Shown piece after piece: positions 48,677 through 60,950 of a stretch of 64,000 nucleotides of DNA. The DNA is from Odontesthes bonariensis (taxonomy: Eukaryota > Chordata > Actinopteri > Atheriniformes > Atherinopsidae): NCBI RefSeq assembly GCF_027942865.1, contig NC_134510.1, positions 19,895,209 through 19,959,208 of the forward strand, in the 5' to 3' direction. Numbering within the stretch: the stretch's first letter is position 1; each line of letters opens with the position of its first letter. The position numbers and the translations under genes are program-made. Under the pieces are notes generated by a model. It saw nothing but the letters and a program-made list of their open reading frames with translations. It was not told the origin of the DNA and did no database searches.

Positions 48677-50493
48677 ATGACCATGGATGTGAAAGCAGTT
48701 CTGGAGTTTGCCATGGTAACCAGGGGTCTCTCCCTGTTTTTGCAGGTAAGTTTAAAGGCTGTTGTAATTTTGTCCACTTCGTTGATCGGCATTGTTTTCG
48801 TGTTTTGTGTTTATTATGTTTGTACCAGCCCCGTTTTCCCGTAACGTGCCTCTGCGCAGTGTAAAAGTACAACAGTCCGCATTACTCTTCCTGTACCATC
48901 AAAGTCGTTATGTGTTTATAGCTATAATGTGAAGCATTTCTTTTCAGGCTGTCTTGAATGCTGCCATTCCTGATCACGAAGCTGATGCATTCAGTCCCCC
49001 TCGGACAGAGGAGCCCCTGTATTTGGACTCTGTGGTGGAGTGGTTGTTTGGTGGCCTCTCACACTGGGATGCTGAACATTTCCTCTTCATCGCAGAGCGA
49101 GGATACCTCTATGAGCACAACTTTGCATTTTTCCCCCTGTTCCCCGTGATCCTCCGAGGCCTGGCAGAGACGCTGCTGTGGCCCCTCAGCAGCTGGCTGA
49201 GTGTGCGGGGGCGTTTGCTGGTGGCTGTGGCGCTGGGGAACAGTGCCCTCTTCCTGCTGAGTGTGGTCGCCCTGCATGCTCTCAGCAGAGCAGTTCTGCA
49301 GGACAGACGTCTTGCTCTTCTCGCCAGCCTGCTGTACTGCATCACGCCTGCCAATGTTTTCATGACTGCTGGGTACTCCGAGAGCCTGTTTGCTGCGCTC
49401 ACTTTTGGTGGACTTTTCCTCCTGGAGAAAGGGTTCACCCTCAGAGCCTGCCTGGCCCTCAGCATAGCCACTGCAGCTCGCTCAAATGGACTTGTGAACA
49501 TAGGGTTTCTGCTGTATCTCCCATCACTGCACGCCATTACCCAGATTCGTGTATATCGTACAACCACAAGAGGCCACAGTAAAGTCCTGCACTACCTCTG
49601 GGTCGTCATCTCCCTCCTGCTCACCTCCCTGTTCGGGACTGCAATTATCGCCCTTCCTTTCTGCGCATTCCAGTACTATGGCTATAGGACGTTTTGCACC
49701 CCTTCCACCTCCCTGGAACAGATCCACCCGGCTCTTCTGGCGTTGGCTGAGAGGAAGGGCTATCGGGTTCCAGATGAAAACGGTCCGCCGCCCCTCTGGT
49801 GTATGAGACCCCTCCCCCTGCTTTATTCCCACATCCAGGATGTATATTGGGATGTGGGCTTCCTCCGTTACTTCGAGCTGAAGCAGATACCAAACTTTAT
49901 TCTGGCTCTGCCCATGGCTACACTCGGCATAATGGCTGCTTATGCATATTTTCAAACTAATCCTGAACTTTGTATGAGGCTTGGACTTTGGGAGTCCGGT
50001 GCAAACAAAGGACTTGACAAACCAGCGCCAGGCTTCTTCAACCCCAGAGTGTTTGTGTACGTTGTACATTCGGCTGTACTCTTGGTGTTTGGAACGCTCT
50101 GCATGCACGTGCAGGTAAGAAAATCAAATCAATTTCTTGTGGACCGTCCAAGTCGAGCTTTGTGTAAGGGATATTTACGCTGCCCGTTTTTATCTTCACT
50201 TCCAGGTTCTGACCAGATTCATGGCCTCCTCCTCTCCTGTTCCCTTCTGGATAAGCGCTCACCTGCTCCTCCTCAACGAGCCTCTTCTTCACCGAAGGAA
50301 AACGTCAAACCCTAACGTGCAGCTGCACACCCACTCTAGAAACGGCTGCACGCACACTCCTCGAAACCCCGTCATTGCACTGCTGCCACACTTTAAATCC
50401 TGTTCTCCCACCACACAGAGCATACTGGGATACTTCCTCTCATACTGGGTACTGGGCCTTGCACTGCATTGCAACTTCTTGCCATGGACTTGA
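48677..50493 (+). CDS. pigv: GPI mannosyltransferase 2 (phosphatidylinositol glycan class V)
   Basis: Three coding exons, 48677-48745, 48948-50114 and 50206-50493, join in phase 0 to give 507 residues; human has 493. PIG-V adds the second mannose to the GPI anchor in the ER lumen. The luminal catalytic signature GGLSHWDAEHFLFIA lies near residues 58-72, with the acidic Asp64 and Glu66. Other family blocks are YEHNFAFFPLFP, SPANVF-like TPANVFMTAGYSE, ARSNGLVNIGFL, IQDVYWDVGFLRYFELKQIPN and the C-terminal GYFLSYWVLGLALHCNFLPWT. It is polytopic, with many hydrophobic helices. The first ATG has a weak context; the in-frame ATG two codons later (48683) has A at -3 and G at +4 and may be the true start. 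Introns are short (202 and 91 bp). The stop codon overlaps a poly(A) signal. Confidence 0.95.
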
Positions 50494-50498
50494 ATAAA
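50493..50498 (+). terminator. pigv poly(A) signal overlapping the stop codon
   Basis: The last base of the TGA stop is the first base of AATAAA, followed 20-30 nt on by a G/T-containing stretch. If used, the 3' UTR would be only about 20-30 nt. Other usable signals may lie further on, for example the AATAAATAAATAAAA cluster near 51042. Confidence 0.55.
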
Positions 50499-52158
50499 GA
50501 CTTTTAAGGTTTAAAGGCAGCACATCTGCGTCGGACTGGGCTGCAAACGCCTTTTTTGTCGAATTATAGATAGCAAAGTCAGACGTGTCCTTGTAGCACC
50601 TCATCAACAGAAACATTTTCTTTTCCAGTCATCATTTAGTGGTATAACATTCAGATTTAGTGTCCATGAAAGTAATTGCAAATGTCAGCAAAACCTATTA
50701 TCAGCGTCTCATTTATTTAAAACAAAAGAAAAAAAGAAAAGAGGAGCTCAGTTGTACAAAAACAAAAAATGCTGCTCCCCATGTTCCTGTGGCGCCGGCC
50801 CAGTCCTGCACAGCTTATTGTAACAAGAAAATATTTTTTTTGACGCTGATTTAAGATAAGTTTAATTTGCACATCTTCGTGTTTGTAGTTGTTCGAGTAA
50901 AGCTCAAATGTGGTTGCATGGCTGTGAAGTGAAAAAAACAAAAAATCCTTTTATTTAGAGTCTAATCCACTGCACGTTTAAGATAATTATTCCAAGTTGT
51001 AGTTTGGGACTTATAAAATGAGAATGGGAAAAAAAAAAAAGAATAAATAAATAAAAGACTCAATTTTAATTCCTCGGCTTTGATTTTCATCTGAGAGTAA
51101 ATGTTGCTCAATGCACTGATGTAAATATTCTACATTGTGTTATAAGTCTGTGCTGTCAAGTACAACATTTTGAAAAAAGCTCAGAACGTGCAGTTGCAGT
51201 GTGCTCTAAACATTTATCGTCCTGTTGTCGACTTCATCTGCGAAGCACATCTTTTACTACGGTGTAAACTACCTGTTGAGTAGTATATTACATATGTAAC
51301 ATGTGGAGGGACCTCTTTTAAAACCAGTAGAGGTCACTCATGAAACGACCTGCGGCAGCGCCGCCTCTTATACCTGAATCTTTTTTTCAGGCATCCTGGA
51401 TCGGTCGCTGCTCAAAGGGTTTCGCAGGTAAACGATTGTAATCACAGTTCTGCTCAAAGTTGAGCAATATACTTATAAATATCTTTGTAAGTCAGAACTT
51501 TAGGTGCGTAATTCTTTATAAAAAAATCTTGCAAATGAATCTGTATTTTTGATAAAGTTGCAAAGGTTACTGTTCTACAGTAACATTACAAAAAAAAACT
51601 AATACAATGGTGAAATATTACACAAATGATTAAATTACTGGCAGCTTCAGCTAAGATATGGTTAGTTTTTTTGTCTTCAAATGCATCTTTAAATCTTGAA
51701 CCCATACTACTCTGCTGGTAGTTTCTGTCCCTCTTCCACTGCAACATGTTCAAGCTCTTAAAGTTTCAGTCCATTCAGCACATTTCAGCTCTCCAAAGAC
51801 CTCTTGTTGGGATTTAAGTCGGTGCTCATCGCTAGCCAGCTGAAAAGAGTCTGTTTTGTCTGTTCGGTGTTTCCTTTTTAAGCCACTCGTGTGCTGTTTG
51901 GTGTGTTTTAGGTCACCGTACTGCTGAAAGACTAAAGACCTAAACCTCAGACATTTTCAATGTCATCTGAGCAGACTGACAGCATGATAGCACCTCCATC
52001 GTGTTTTACCTTAGATAGGCTATTCTTGCACTTCTTTCCCTTATAGCTCTGCCTTAATAAGTAAGAAGATCAAAAAAGGCTGTCACTTATCTGTAGAAGT
52101 ACTTGCAGACATTAGTCTTTTTCACCTCTTCTTTTATGATTGTGAATGCCTTCTAACA
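50499..52158. other. pigv flank, no gene seen
   Basis: AT-rich sequence with no exon. An A-rich stretch with several AATAAA motifs lies around 51035-51055 and may mark an alternative pigv end. Nothing else recognisable. Confidence 0.45.
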
Positions 52159-52166
52159 ATTGTGAA

Positions 52167-52494
52167 TAGGGATGCACTGATACCGATACTGGTATCGGGC
52201 CGATACTGTTCTAACATACTCGTACTCGTTACAGTTAACCGATTCCATGAACCAATACCAATTTATTGCATGAAGACTGCGATCAGAGGGTGGCTTATCA
52301 TTTTTGTTGTATTTTTTTAGATTGGTGGCCCGGGGAGATGTCGAGCTAATCAGGAACAGTGTGGTTAGGCTAGTGAGACCGAAACCTGTCTTCCAATTCA
52401 TTGCATTTTTTTGTGGTAGAAGTATCGGCAAGTACTCAGATCCAAGCATCGGTTTCGTATCGGTTTGAAAAAAAGTGGAATCGCTGCATCCCTA
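52167..52494. mobile_element. Small non-autonomous hAT-like DNA element (MITE)
   Basis: The 328-bp unit starts TAGGGATGCACTGATACC and ends with the inverse of TAGGGATGCAGCGATTCC, an inverted repeat of about 10-15 bp. It is flanked by 8-bp direct repeats ATTGTGAA (52159-52166) and ATTGTGTA (52495-52502), differing at one position. An 8-bp target-site duplication with short inverted ends is the mark of the hAT superfamily. The interior is rich in CGATAC/GGTATCGG motifs and has no transposase. The family is common in fish genomes as I recall. Confidence 0.8.
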
Positions 52495-52502
52495 ATTGTG
52501 TA

Positions 52503-54662
52503 TGGCCAAAAGATAAAAAGTGAAAAGACTGAACGGTTTCTATGATTTGTCATTCCATGGAAGGCACTGAATAAACTAATAAATGTGATTAAACACTTGA
52601 ACACATATGCCCCTTTCTGGTGTATGAAGGAGCCTGCATTTTCTAATGATGACAAGTGTGAAGAACAGCTGTCACGCAGACCAGTCGTCGACCTTGAATT
52701 CCATAATACATCTGAAACACTTAGTTTGTCATCTGTTATTCATCACAAGGACGAGGAGTGTTCGATATGCTGTTAAGTGCATCACAGCCTCCAAGGCTTT
52801 TTCTGCTTTTTCTCAGCAGCTCACGTGGCAATGTTCAGAGAGATTTATTACTAGTTCAAAGAAAAATAGCATAACAGCGGCTCCATTTACTACAGTGAGA
52901 AAGCTTCCAGGTGTCATGAACAAAACATGGAAGCGAAAGTGCTGGTTAAGTTTCGGTGGTGTGGTTTTGCAGAGCTTAAGCTCTTTGCAGTGATCACACG
53001 GTGACAAATCACAGATACGTCTTAGACTATCTGTAGGTAATATGTTTCATCTCTAGTGAGTAGTAAATTAACATTTTATTACGACTTTTAGAAAAAAATA
53101 ATTCGCCTTCCAATTCTCATTCAGCTCACCCAATATAACTACAACAACAAGCATCTATGCAAAGTGCTTGACAGTTGAAAGGATTTGGCATTGAAAAAGA
53201 GGGTCTGAAGTTAGTCTCTTTCTCATCTCTGAAACATGATATAGTTTATTTGCACGTCACTGAATAATGATAATGAATAATGAGCTTAAACACCTGTTCT
53301 CAGACATATAGGTCTTGAGAAACTGAATTGTCTGAAAAGTCTGTAATGCAAATCCAAATATGCCTAGGACAGAGGATCAAGCTCCGCAGAACCTCCCAAA
53401 GGAAAAGAGAGGGACCAAAGAATCGAATGTTACTTCGAAAGAAACAAAACAGTAAGAAGAAGTTTATTACGGAACCTTTTTGTTTTGTAACAATCATTGG
53501 AATGCATAGGATGATAATTAGGAAGAATAATTTGATTTGACTCATTCTGAATGCCAAATACACTCAACTTTTCAGCAAGTAAAATTCCCCTCTCAGGTTA
53601 GCAATTTTGCTAAAACTAATGTCTGTTTTTTATTTTTTATTTTTTTATGAATATTTATAAATAATGGAGTTTTTAATTCCTTTTTATTTCCAGTTAAAAT
53701 AGTGCATGGACATTTTAGGAAAGCTCCTCTTCGGTCACCAGAGAAAAGTCCTCAATTTACAGCACCAACGAAGAAAAAAACATTTGGGTTGTTGAATACT
53801 CACTGTTAAATTGATATGACCGAGTCTAAAACCTGAATATGAAAAATGCATCTTATTTGCAGTGAAAAGGGGATGTGCTTGAAGAGAACTTCTAACTTGA
53901 AATTTGGTAGCTGTGCCTATCTTTGAAATAATGTGCAGTATTTTCATTGTTTGAGTTGAAAATAATCCAACTATATTCAGATAAGACATATTTATTTCTG
54001 TAATGTAGTAATAATAATGAAAAAACATATTTTTAGATAGTAGAAATAATCTGACCCAACCCTGAATATTTGCTTTAACAAATAATTGTTGTAGGTTTCA
54101 TATGCACAGTGGAACAAGCAGCTCCTGTCCAGATTATCCCGGCTCACAAGCAAACCCCTGATTTACAAATCATCTGCGTGCATGTGATTGTAACTTTACA
54201 AATTAGCGGAACCTGCGTGACTTCATCACCGTCACGCCGTGACGTACATCGGCTGACAGGAACAGAAAAGGGGAACGTGAATTAGTGAATTGCTGCAATA
54301 AGCCGGAGCAACTGCCTGCTAGTTTGTGTTGAATCATTTATAAAAGTCGACTTTATTTATCCAAATGGGTATCGATATGTCTGTACGGGTTTAGTTTACC
54401 TACCAAAAATGCTAGTTAACTCGGAATCTACTCGTGAATGGATACAACTCGTACAAGTGACCTACGGAGAAGAATGCCTTTGTTGGTACATTAGCTAGCT
54501 GGGGTTAGCTTCAGTTTGGGCGACTGAACGCTAGCAGAACTAGTAGAAATACAGATGTCCACTCTGAATTTTGAGAGAATCGTCTCTCTAGAGTTCGGGG
54601 TATAGAGACAGTTTAGTCGGTGCCTTTGCCTGCCTCCGAACTGCGTCGACGCCGTTTACACG
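52503..54662. other. Spacer and zdhhc18 promoter region
   Basis: No exon or RNA gene was recognised in the AT-rich left part. From about 54200 the GC content rises (CACCGTCACGCCGTGACGTAC), which probably marks the zdhhc18 promoter and long 5' leader before the start at 54663. No TATA box is clear. Confidence 0.45.
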
Positions 54663-57600
54663 ATGAAGAACTGCGAGTACCAGCAGATCGACCCGCGGGC
54701 GCTATCGGTGCAGCCGCTGTCGGTGCAGAACCACACCGAGAGGAAGGCGCAGTGTTCGCAGAGAAAATGGGAAGTGTTCCCAGGGAAGAACAGGTTTTTC
54801 TGCGATGGACGGCTCATCCTAGCCAGACAGAGCGGCATCCTTCCTCTGACACTGGGCCTTATTGTTGTCACCTGTGGCCTTTTCTTTGCATTTGAGTGAG
54901 TAACTTGTTCCCGTGTACGCCTGTTTCACAGGTCCTGACTGAAACATGAGAGGGGTATGCTGGCGTGCATGTGGAAGTTGTAGAAGTCTTCTTTTTGCAG
55001 GGTTTTGTATCATATATGTGTTGATTAACGATGGTTTCTCTTCCGCAGTTGCCCGTTCCTAGTGGAGCACCTGACCGTCTTCATACCTGTGATAGGTGGG
55101 GTGCTTTTTGTGTTTGTGGTCATGTCCCTGATGAGAACCAGCTTTACAGACCCAGGCATTTTACCCAGGGCTACCCCAGATGAAGCTGCAGACATAGAGA
55201 GGCAGATAGGTAAGGCATCCCTGCTGTGGGACAGATGGATATAAGAGCTTTGCCATATGGAAGACTTGTTTGTTGTTGAACTGCAGACCCGCACCTAAGC
55301 AGATTACTCTGTCATGTCTGAGGAGCAGCAACACTAGACGTACCCCAAACGTATTTGTTTATAGAGATGTTACGGTATCACGTGTTGGCTTCTTAGGTCA
55401 AATGCTTTGATGAAATGTGGACGTGTCAGTGAGTGACTACCCCTGGTCTATTTTAAGATACCTCAGGATCATCAACATATCGCCCCCCTCCGCGCACCAG
55501 GGAGATCCTCATCAACCAGCAGGTGGTAAAGCTCAAGTACTGCTTTACTTGTAAGATGTTCCGCCCTCCTCGGACCTCCCACTGCAGTCTGTGTGACAAC
55601 TGTGTTGGTAAGGTTGTTGCAGCTGCAGAGAGTATATCATGATGCTGTTTGACAGGAGGGTGTTTTGTTTCCCCCTCCGTGAAGTTTTCCTTATGCTTTT
55701 AATTGTTGATTCCCATTTTCTTGATTGGGAATGTAAGGATTGATTGGCTGCTGTCTGATTTAATCAAACTGTGTTATGTGACCTGGAATATTCCATCTTC
55801 AGCTCATGTCAACACCAGAACTGCTAATCCCATGTTTCTAACCCCTGCCATGTGCTTTTTTTTTTTTTCTTCCCCCCTCCCATCAGAACGATTTGATCAC
55901 CACTGCCCATGGGTGGGGAACTGTGTTGGAAAGCGCAATTACCGCTTCTTCTACAGCTTCATCATCTCTCTGTCTTTTCTGACGTCTTTCATATTTGGCT
56001 GCGTCGTCACACACATCACCTTGCGTAAGTATGCGAGAGGATGGAAAGGAATGACTGTTTTAAGAGGACTGTTTCCTGATTCATCTTTTCTCTTCCAGGT
56101 TCTCAAGCAGGCAAAAGCCTTGTTCAAGCCATTCAGGAGAGCCCTGCGAGATATCCTTTGACGAGCTGGTTTTTATGCTAAGAAATGGCAGAACTTGTAG
56201 TGTGGCTGAGGCGTTTCCTACAGCTCATTTGATCGGATCAGACAGTTGGCATCATACAAAGCAGTGCTTTTAGGCAGATGGCTTTCCAGTAGCAAGTGTG
56301 CTGCCTTGGGAACTCGGAAGGCGATGTCAGTGCCTAGACGGATAAAGAAATGTAGTACTACATTTTGTTATCCACAAAGAGGTTGTGCGTTAACTTCCTC
56401 ATGGTGTGTATGACATGCAAGACATTGTTATCAGTTTCTTAGTGTCGGTGTGGGTGTATTTCTGAATTTAGAGGCATTTATTAGGTCTTTTTATTTATGA
56501 AATGTTTCTTCGGGTGATGTACCTTCAGCAACTTGTGGCATTGGGTTTCCAGTGCGAGTCAATTCATGAATCATACTTGACTTTATTGGTCATGAATTCT
56601 GAGAAAACGATTGCCTCAAGAATTTATTTGTCACGACGGGAGGACAACAAGTTCAATTTAAGTTGCTTTTGTAGCTCTGACTGCCTCATATCCTCAGTGA
56701 CCTTTGGCCTTGACTCATCCTTGTGCACTGTGGTGGAGTTGGTGATTTGTTTCTTCTCCATTTGGTCTATTCTGGGCCTCTCGGGCTTCCATACATACTT
56801 AGTGGCCTCCAATCTCACCACAAATGAAGATGTAAGTAAAGATGTTACACAATGACAAAACTGAATTTGTGATTGATGCTCGGTTTAAAATGCTTTGAAA
56901 GCCATCAACTTTTCCATGTCCATTAACAGATTAAAGGGTCTTGGTCAAGTAAAAGGGGTGCAGAGGAGTCTGGGAACCCGTACAGTTACAGCAACATTAT
57001 AACCAACTGCTGTGTGACGTTATGTGGCCCCATGCCCCCGAGGTAAGTAACAATGTCAGGAGCCTTCATGATCTCGCACATTTTTATTCCTATGATACCC
57101 CCCCCTACTGTTCATTACCAGCTAACATGCTGCATGAACTTTGCTTGTGGTCCAAATTTTTGTGCTTTGTAACAGAATCCTCTGTTCTGTTCTTTAGTCT
57201 GATTGACAGAAGAGGTTTCCTTCCTCCCAATGAAGCGGTCCCTGCTGCTTCTGCCTCGGAGGTAGAACTGCCTTCCTTCACAGCCAAGAACGACGTAAAC
57301 ATGGTAGGATGAAACAGCTTGTGGTCCCTTCCGAGTCCCGACTGCCCCGTAGCTCAAGTGCAATTTTTAGCCCTACCCACCCGCTGTGTCCTCCTACATC
57401 CTCCAGACCTCCAACTTCAGCCTCTCTAAGTAGTTGGCTACCTGAAATGCCATTAATGTCTTCCCAATGTGTCTATGTATTATCACTGAAAGTAAAAAAA
57501 AAAAAAAGGGGGAAAGGGGGGCGTGTAATTATTTCACCATTTCTGAGTGCTTTATCATCAACTTCAGTAGGCTAGTGTAAGCAGCTCAGAACTTGCACAA

Positions 57601-59526
57601 TACAAAGCAAAGTAGTCACAGCAGAACTGATTAAACAAGCTCATTAGAGATGGAAATATAGAGAAATTCTGTGAGATTTTTCTGCCAGACATGTAACAAT
57701 ATGTTACGGTCAGTGTTGAGTGACTTGGTGGCTGACAGGACGTCAGACAGCTGCAGATGTGTAGTGGTCTTATTTTTATCAGGTACACCCCTGAATCGTG
57801 GCACTTTTTGTTCTTATTGTGTTATTTGTTGGCTCAGACTTCAGGAATTCAATGCTTTGCTGTGTCATGCTCCTTGTTACCGAACTGCTGAGTCGGCTTC
57901 TATGTTGTAGTGAAGGTTTATGCAAACAAACTAGTGTTTAAATGCTGTGTTTTGTCAGCACGTGCAGGTGGAAACCCGCTGGGTCATCGGCACTGTATCG
58001 AGAAACATTTATCACACGCCTCGAATATGTTTGTCTTAATGATGTCAACATATCAAAAGTCTGTTATTTGCAATGTATGTTGCTTTATAACACATTTTTA
58101 TTTTTACATGCATACGCAGGTTTTCTTTTATTTGTTGAATAAACATTATTTTTGTATTTTGAAGGATTTGGTCTGTTTTGAGTTGAGTTTTTTTTTTTTG
58201 GAAAATGTTTGGAAGAAGTTGTGATCTGTGTTTTGCTTTTTTTTTTATTTTAATTTAATTTTTTATTCTTTCTTCAGGAATGTGTTAACGAACAGAATGA
58301 CTTATGCATCATGAACCTTACGTACGGGTGTATCTTAAAAGCTACACGAGAGATCTGACACTCAGTGTTGTGCTGTATCCATTCCCCTCTGCTAGGAGGA
58401 GAACTGTCAGGATTTTTCATTGTCCTGCACAGCCTGAAGGGCACTGCTGCATGTAGACAGTTGATGGTAAGAGTAGGGCCGAACATTAAACCAATCACAT
58501 CATCTCTTCACTCGCCATTCACTGAATCTTCTGTAGTGTTATATTTGAGGTTGTTTTTGCATTCGCTGTTAACCTGACGTTTACGTTTTCCTTTTTGCAT
58601 CCACCCAAAATTGGCTTTTTTCCTTTTTTTTGGTTTTGTTTTTAGATCTTGTGATTGGTTTGTGGCGAGGGTGTGGATCACTGTTTACATGTGACTGTGC
58701 ATGCTTCATGATCATCATTCTACTACCCATTAACATGTGTTCGCTCACTCAGCGCTGGATGAAGCTTGGTGTTGAAGGGCTGATGATCTTGTTGGATTTG
58801 CTCTCATTACAGTTGGGTGTTGTTGTGCATGCATGGTGACACAAACCAATACAAGTCTACTCTTTGAGTCAGAAACCCAGGATGAAGCAGCTTGTCAACT
58901 CATCTAACTCTCTCTGTACCCATGTTCAATATGTTTGCCTTATCTCACTGTCTGCGTCTTAACTCACCTCCTCTATGCTTCTCCATTTGAATCTGTTGAC
59001 GGTGCTGTCGTCAGGGCTCTCATTGCTTTTACTGCGATTATGAGTTCCAAACTAATCCTCTGAATCACATTGCAGAATATTTGATGCACGCTTGCCCTGT
59101 CTTACATGTTGTAATCGCTGCTTCATCTTCTCATAAAGCAGTGCGCTCAGTTTTCTTCTCTTTTCCTCTTCTTTTCCCTGCTTCCTCCTCTTCACGCAGT
59201 GCACTCAGAGCACAAAGGACATATTGGAGAGGATGGTCCACTCCTCCGACTTTCACTGCTTGTGCCCTCCAGGGACCCCAAAGACCATCCCACTGAACCA
59301 GGAGGTTCCCAGCGCCGCAGCACCAACCCCAGAGCCTTCACCCTCCGCTGGCTGCTCACGACAGCCTTTAGCTGCTCCTTGTCCCACATTCAGCAGAAGC
59401 GACAACAAGGACTCGCTGCACTCGATCAATCCAGCCTTCCGCCTGGCTTCTCCGTCACCATCGCTCAGCCGCACCGCCCTGATTCTGGGCAGTGCGCCTG
59501 ACCTTGGTTTTATCCCTTTGCAGTGA
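54663..59526 (+). CDS. zdhhc18: Palmitoyltransferase ZDHHC18
   Basis: Nine coding exons: 54663-54895, 55049-55209, 55458-55607, 55887-56024, 56099-56150, 56729-56831, 56930-57042, 57198-57303 and 59200-59526, giving 460 residues. Reading through the exon 8 donor instead gives Val-Gly-stop at 57312 and 354 residues. The start matches [13 protein letters not shown] of the family. Four transmembrane helices lie near residues 58-78, 86-106, 203-225 and 246-268. The zinc-binding cysteine-rich domain runs from about 158 ([20 protein letters not shown]) to the catalytic Asp-His-His-Cys at 185-188, and TTNE follows the last helix. The enzyme S-acylates cytosolic-face proteins at Golgi membranes; H-Ras is a known substrate of the mammalian form. 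Exon 5 is followed by an AT-AC intron. ZDHHC14 and ZDHHC18 are close relatives, but the N-terminus, the RGF end and pigv linkage favour 18. Confidence 0.94.
56151..56728 (+). other. Candidate U12-type AT-AC intron in zdhhc18
   Basis: The intron begins ATATCCTTTG, an exact match to the U12 AT-AC donor, and ends CTTGTGCAC with terminal AC. GCCTTGACT fits the U12 branch-point consensus, with the branch A at 56713, 15 nt before the next exon. No GT-AG alternative restores the family sequence [13 protein letters not shown], while this splice does so exactly (AG|T = Ser). Confidence 0.93.
57304..59199 (+). other. zdhhc18 last intron, or 3' UTR of the short form
   Basis: For the long form this is an intron with donor GTAGGA and acceptor TTCACGCAG. 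For the short form it is the last two codons, a stop and a 3' UTR of about 830-850 nt ending after the AATAAA at 58138-58143, which is followed by a TTTGGTCTGTTTTGAG G/T-rich element. No other gene was found inside. Confidence 0.6.
58138..58143 (+). terminator. Poly(A) signal for the short zdhhc18 transcript
   Basis: A canonical AATAAA with a downstream G/U-rich stretch lies inside the last intron of the long form. It offers a 3' end for a transcript that reads through the exon 8 donor to the stop at 57312. Use is inferred. Confidence 0.55.
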
Positions 59527-60950
59527 GCGCTCCCGGTGACCATATGAGTGGGAGTCGGTGTGGACTGCTCCGGCTGCACGCGGTGGTTGTGGCTACACAG
59601 AAACCTCTTCCTTGTGGTGGTCACGATGCATGTTGAAATGTGGTCTCTCAAGATGTCATTGTAAGAGTTGATTCAGTTTTATCACCAGTATACTATTGAA
59701 TGAAGGGGAATCTTAGTAACACTTGGAAGCACAAAGATTTTTTTTCAACACCTTTCTTTGAGACACTAATTAAGCCTCCACACCTTCTGCAGAACCTCAG
59801 TGTTTAAGTTCCTGCTAATATCTTATGCAAGCAAATGTTTAAATTGGGGAATGCTGAGTTTATGAGTGTAAATGCACAAAGTGCGGAGACAAAAGTTGGA
59901 TTTTTACCGAATGGGCATTCTCTGGATAGTAAGCCATTTTAAGTTTATCAACTCAAGAGTTGGCCTAATGCCCTGTCATTTCACTTCTCACCATCAGCAT
60001 CATCTAAGTGTCATTAGGTGGGTGTGATTTAACAGTCTGGAGAGGAATTGGTTATCTGAAGGGGAGCGTAATGTGCAGCTCAATTTTTCATTTCAGTTCT
60101 TCTGTGAAGGTTTGTGCGGCTGGATTTTTGTAACCACTTCTGCATGTCAGGTCTTAGAAAAGTGAATGTCATCTCTTTTTTTTTTTTTTTTTTTTTATGA
60201 AGTATTACGTTAGGAAGCTTTTTGGGAAGGGAGATTTTAAAATGGAACGAGTTTGTTCAAATTTTTCCATGTGTGACCAAGTGAAACGTGTAGCATTTCA
60301 GAAAAGAGCATCTCCGTGTTTCATAATGAACTCCTTTACTCCTCCTCCAATATCTTGGACCTCAAAAACAAAAATACTGAAGTCACAATTGCTGCTAATT
60401 AATTTTTTTCAGGACTTGGTTAGCAGTATTCATCAGTGGCGCACTGTTTACTTTTTCTATAAACTGCTGGGATCCTTCTTAGTTTCTGCTTTTTCTTTGT
60501 CAAAAAGGCACATTAGGCTCAATGTGAAGAGGTTCTCCGGCATGTCGCTGCGGCCTCTTTCATGTTTGTGACCTTTTACTGATCTTAAAGCATGAAACCT
60601 GTCATGATGGTGAACAGTTTCATTTATTTTTTTCTTTGTGAGAGTATTGTACCACTAGATGGCAGGATGTGAATATTTAGTCATGTGGAGAGCAATAGAA
60701 GAAATGCCTTTTTATGTTATTTATTTTTTTGTAACTGAACTTTGAAGCTGTAAATAGGTTGTGAGTTTGTGCAGAGCCCCTCTGCTGTAGTCAGTGGGGG
60801 GTCTCTCATTTATTAGTCTGCAGCAAGACTCATAGGTTGGCTAGATGATTACAAGCAGTGCTTGTACGAACAAACTTTGTTTGAATTTTGTAGTGTAGCA
60901 GTGGAACTGTAACATTTGGTCAATAAATATAAGTTTTGTGGACTTTGGAC
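59527..60950 (+). other. 3' UTR of the long zdhhc18 transcript
   Basis: About 1.4 kb follow the long-form stop and lead to an AATAAA at 60922-60927 with a T/G-rich stretch after it. The stretch includes a T run of about 20 near 60177 and a CTCF-like motif at 60652. No other coding exon was seen. A UTR of this length is plausible. Confidence 0.55.
60652..60665 (+). promoter_or_regulatory. CTCF-consensus motif in the zdhhc18 3' UTR
   Basis: CCACTAGATGGCAG fits the CTCF core CCASYAGRKGGCRS at every position and points in the same direction as the motif at 26605. A single 14-base degenerate match can occur by chance; occupancy is unknown. Confidence 0.4.

Noticed and set aside
52159-52502. CGATAC-rich segment considered as a structured RNA or regulatory array.
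   Set aside because: The inverted ends and 8-bp duplication show that it is a transposable element.
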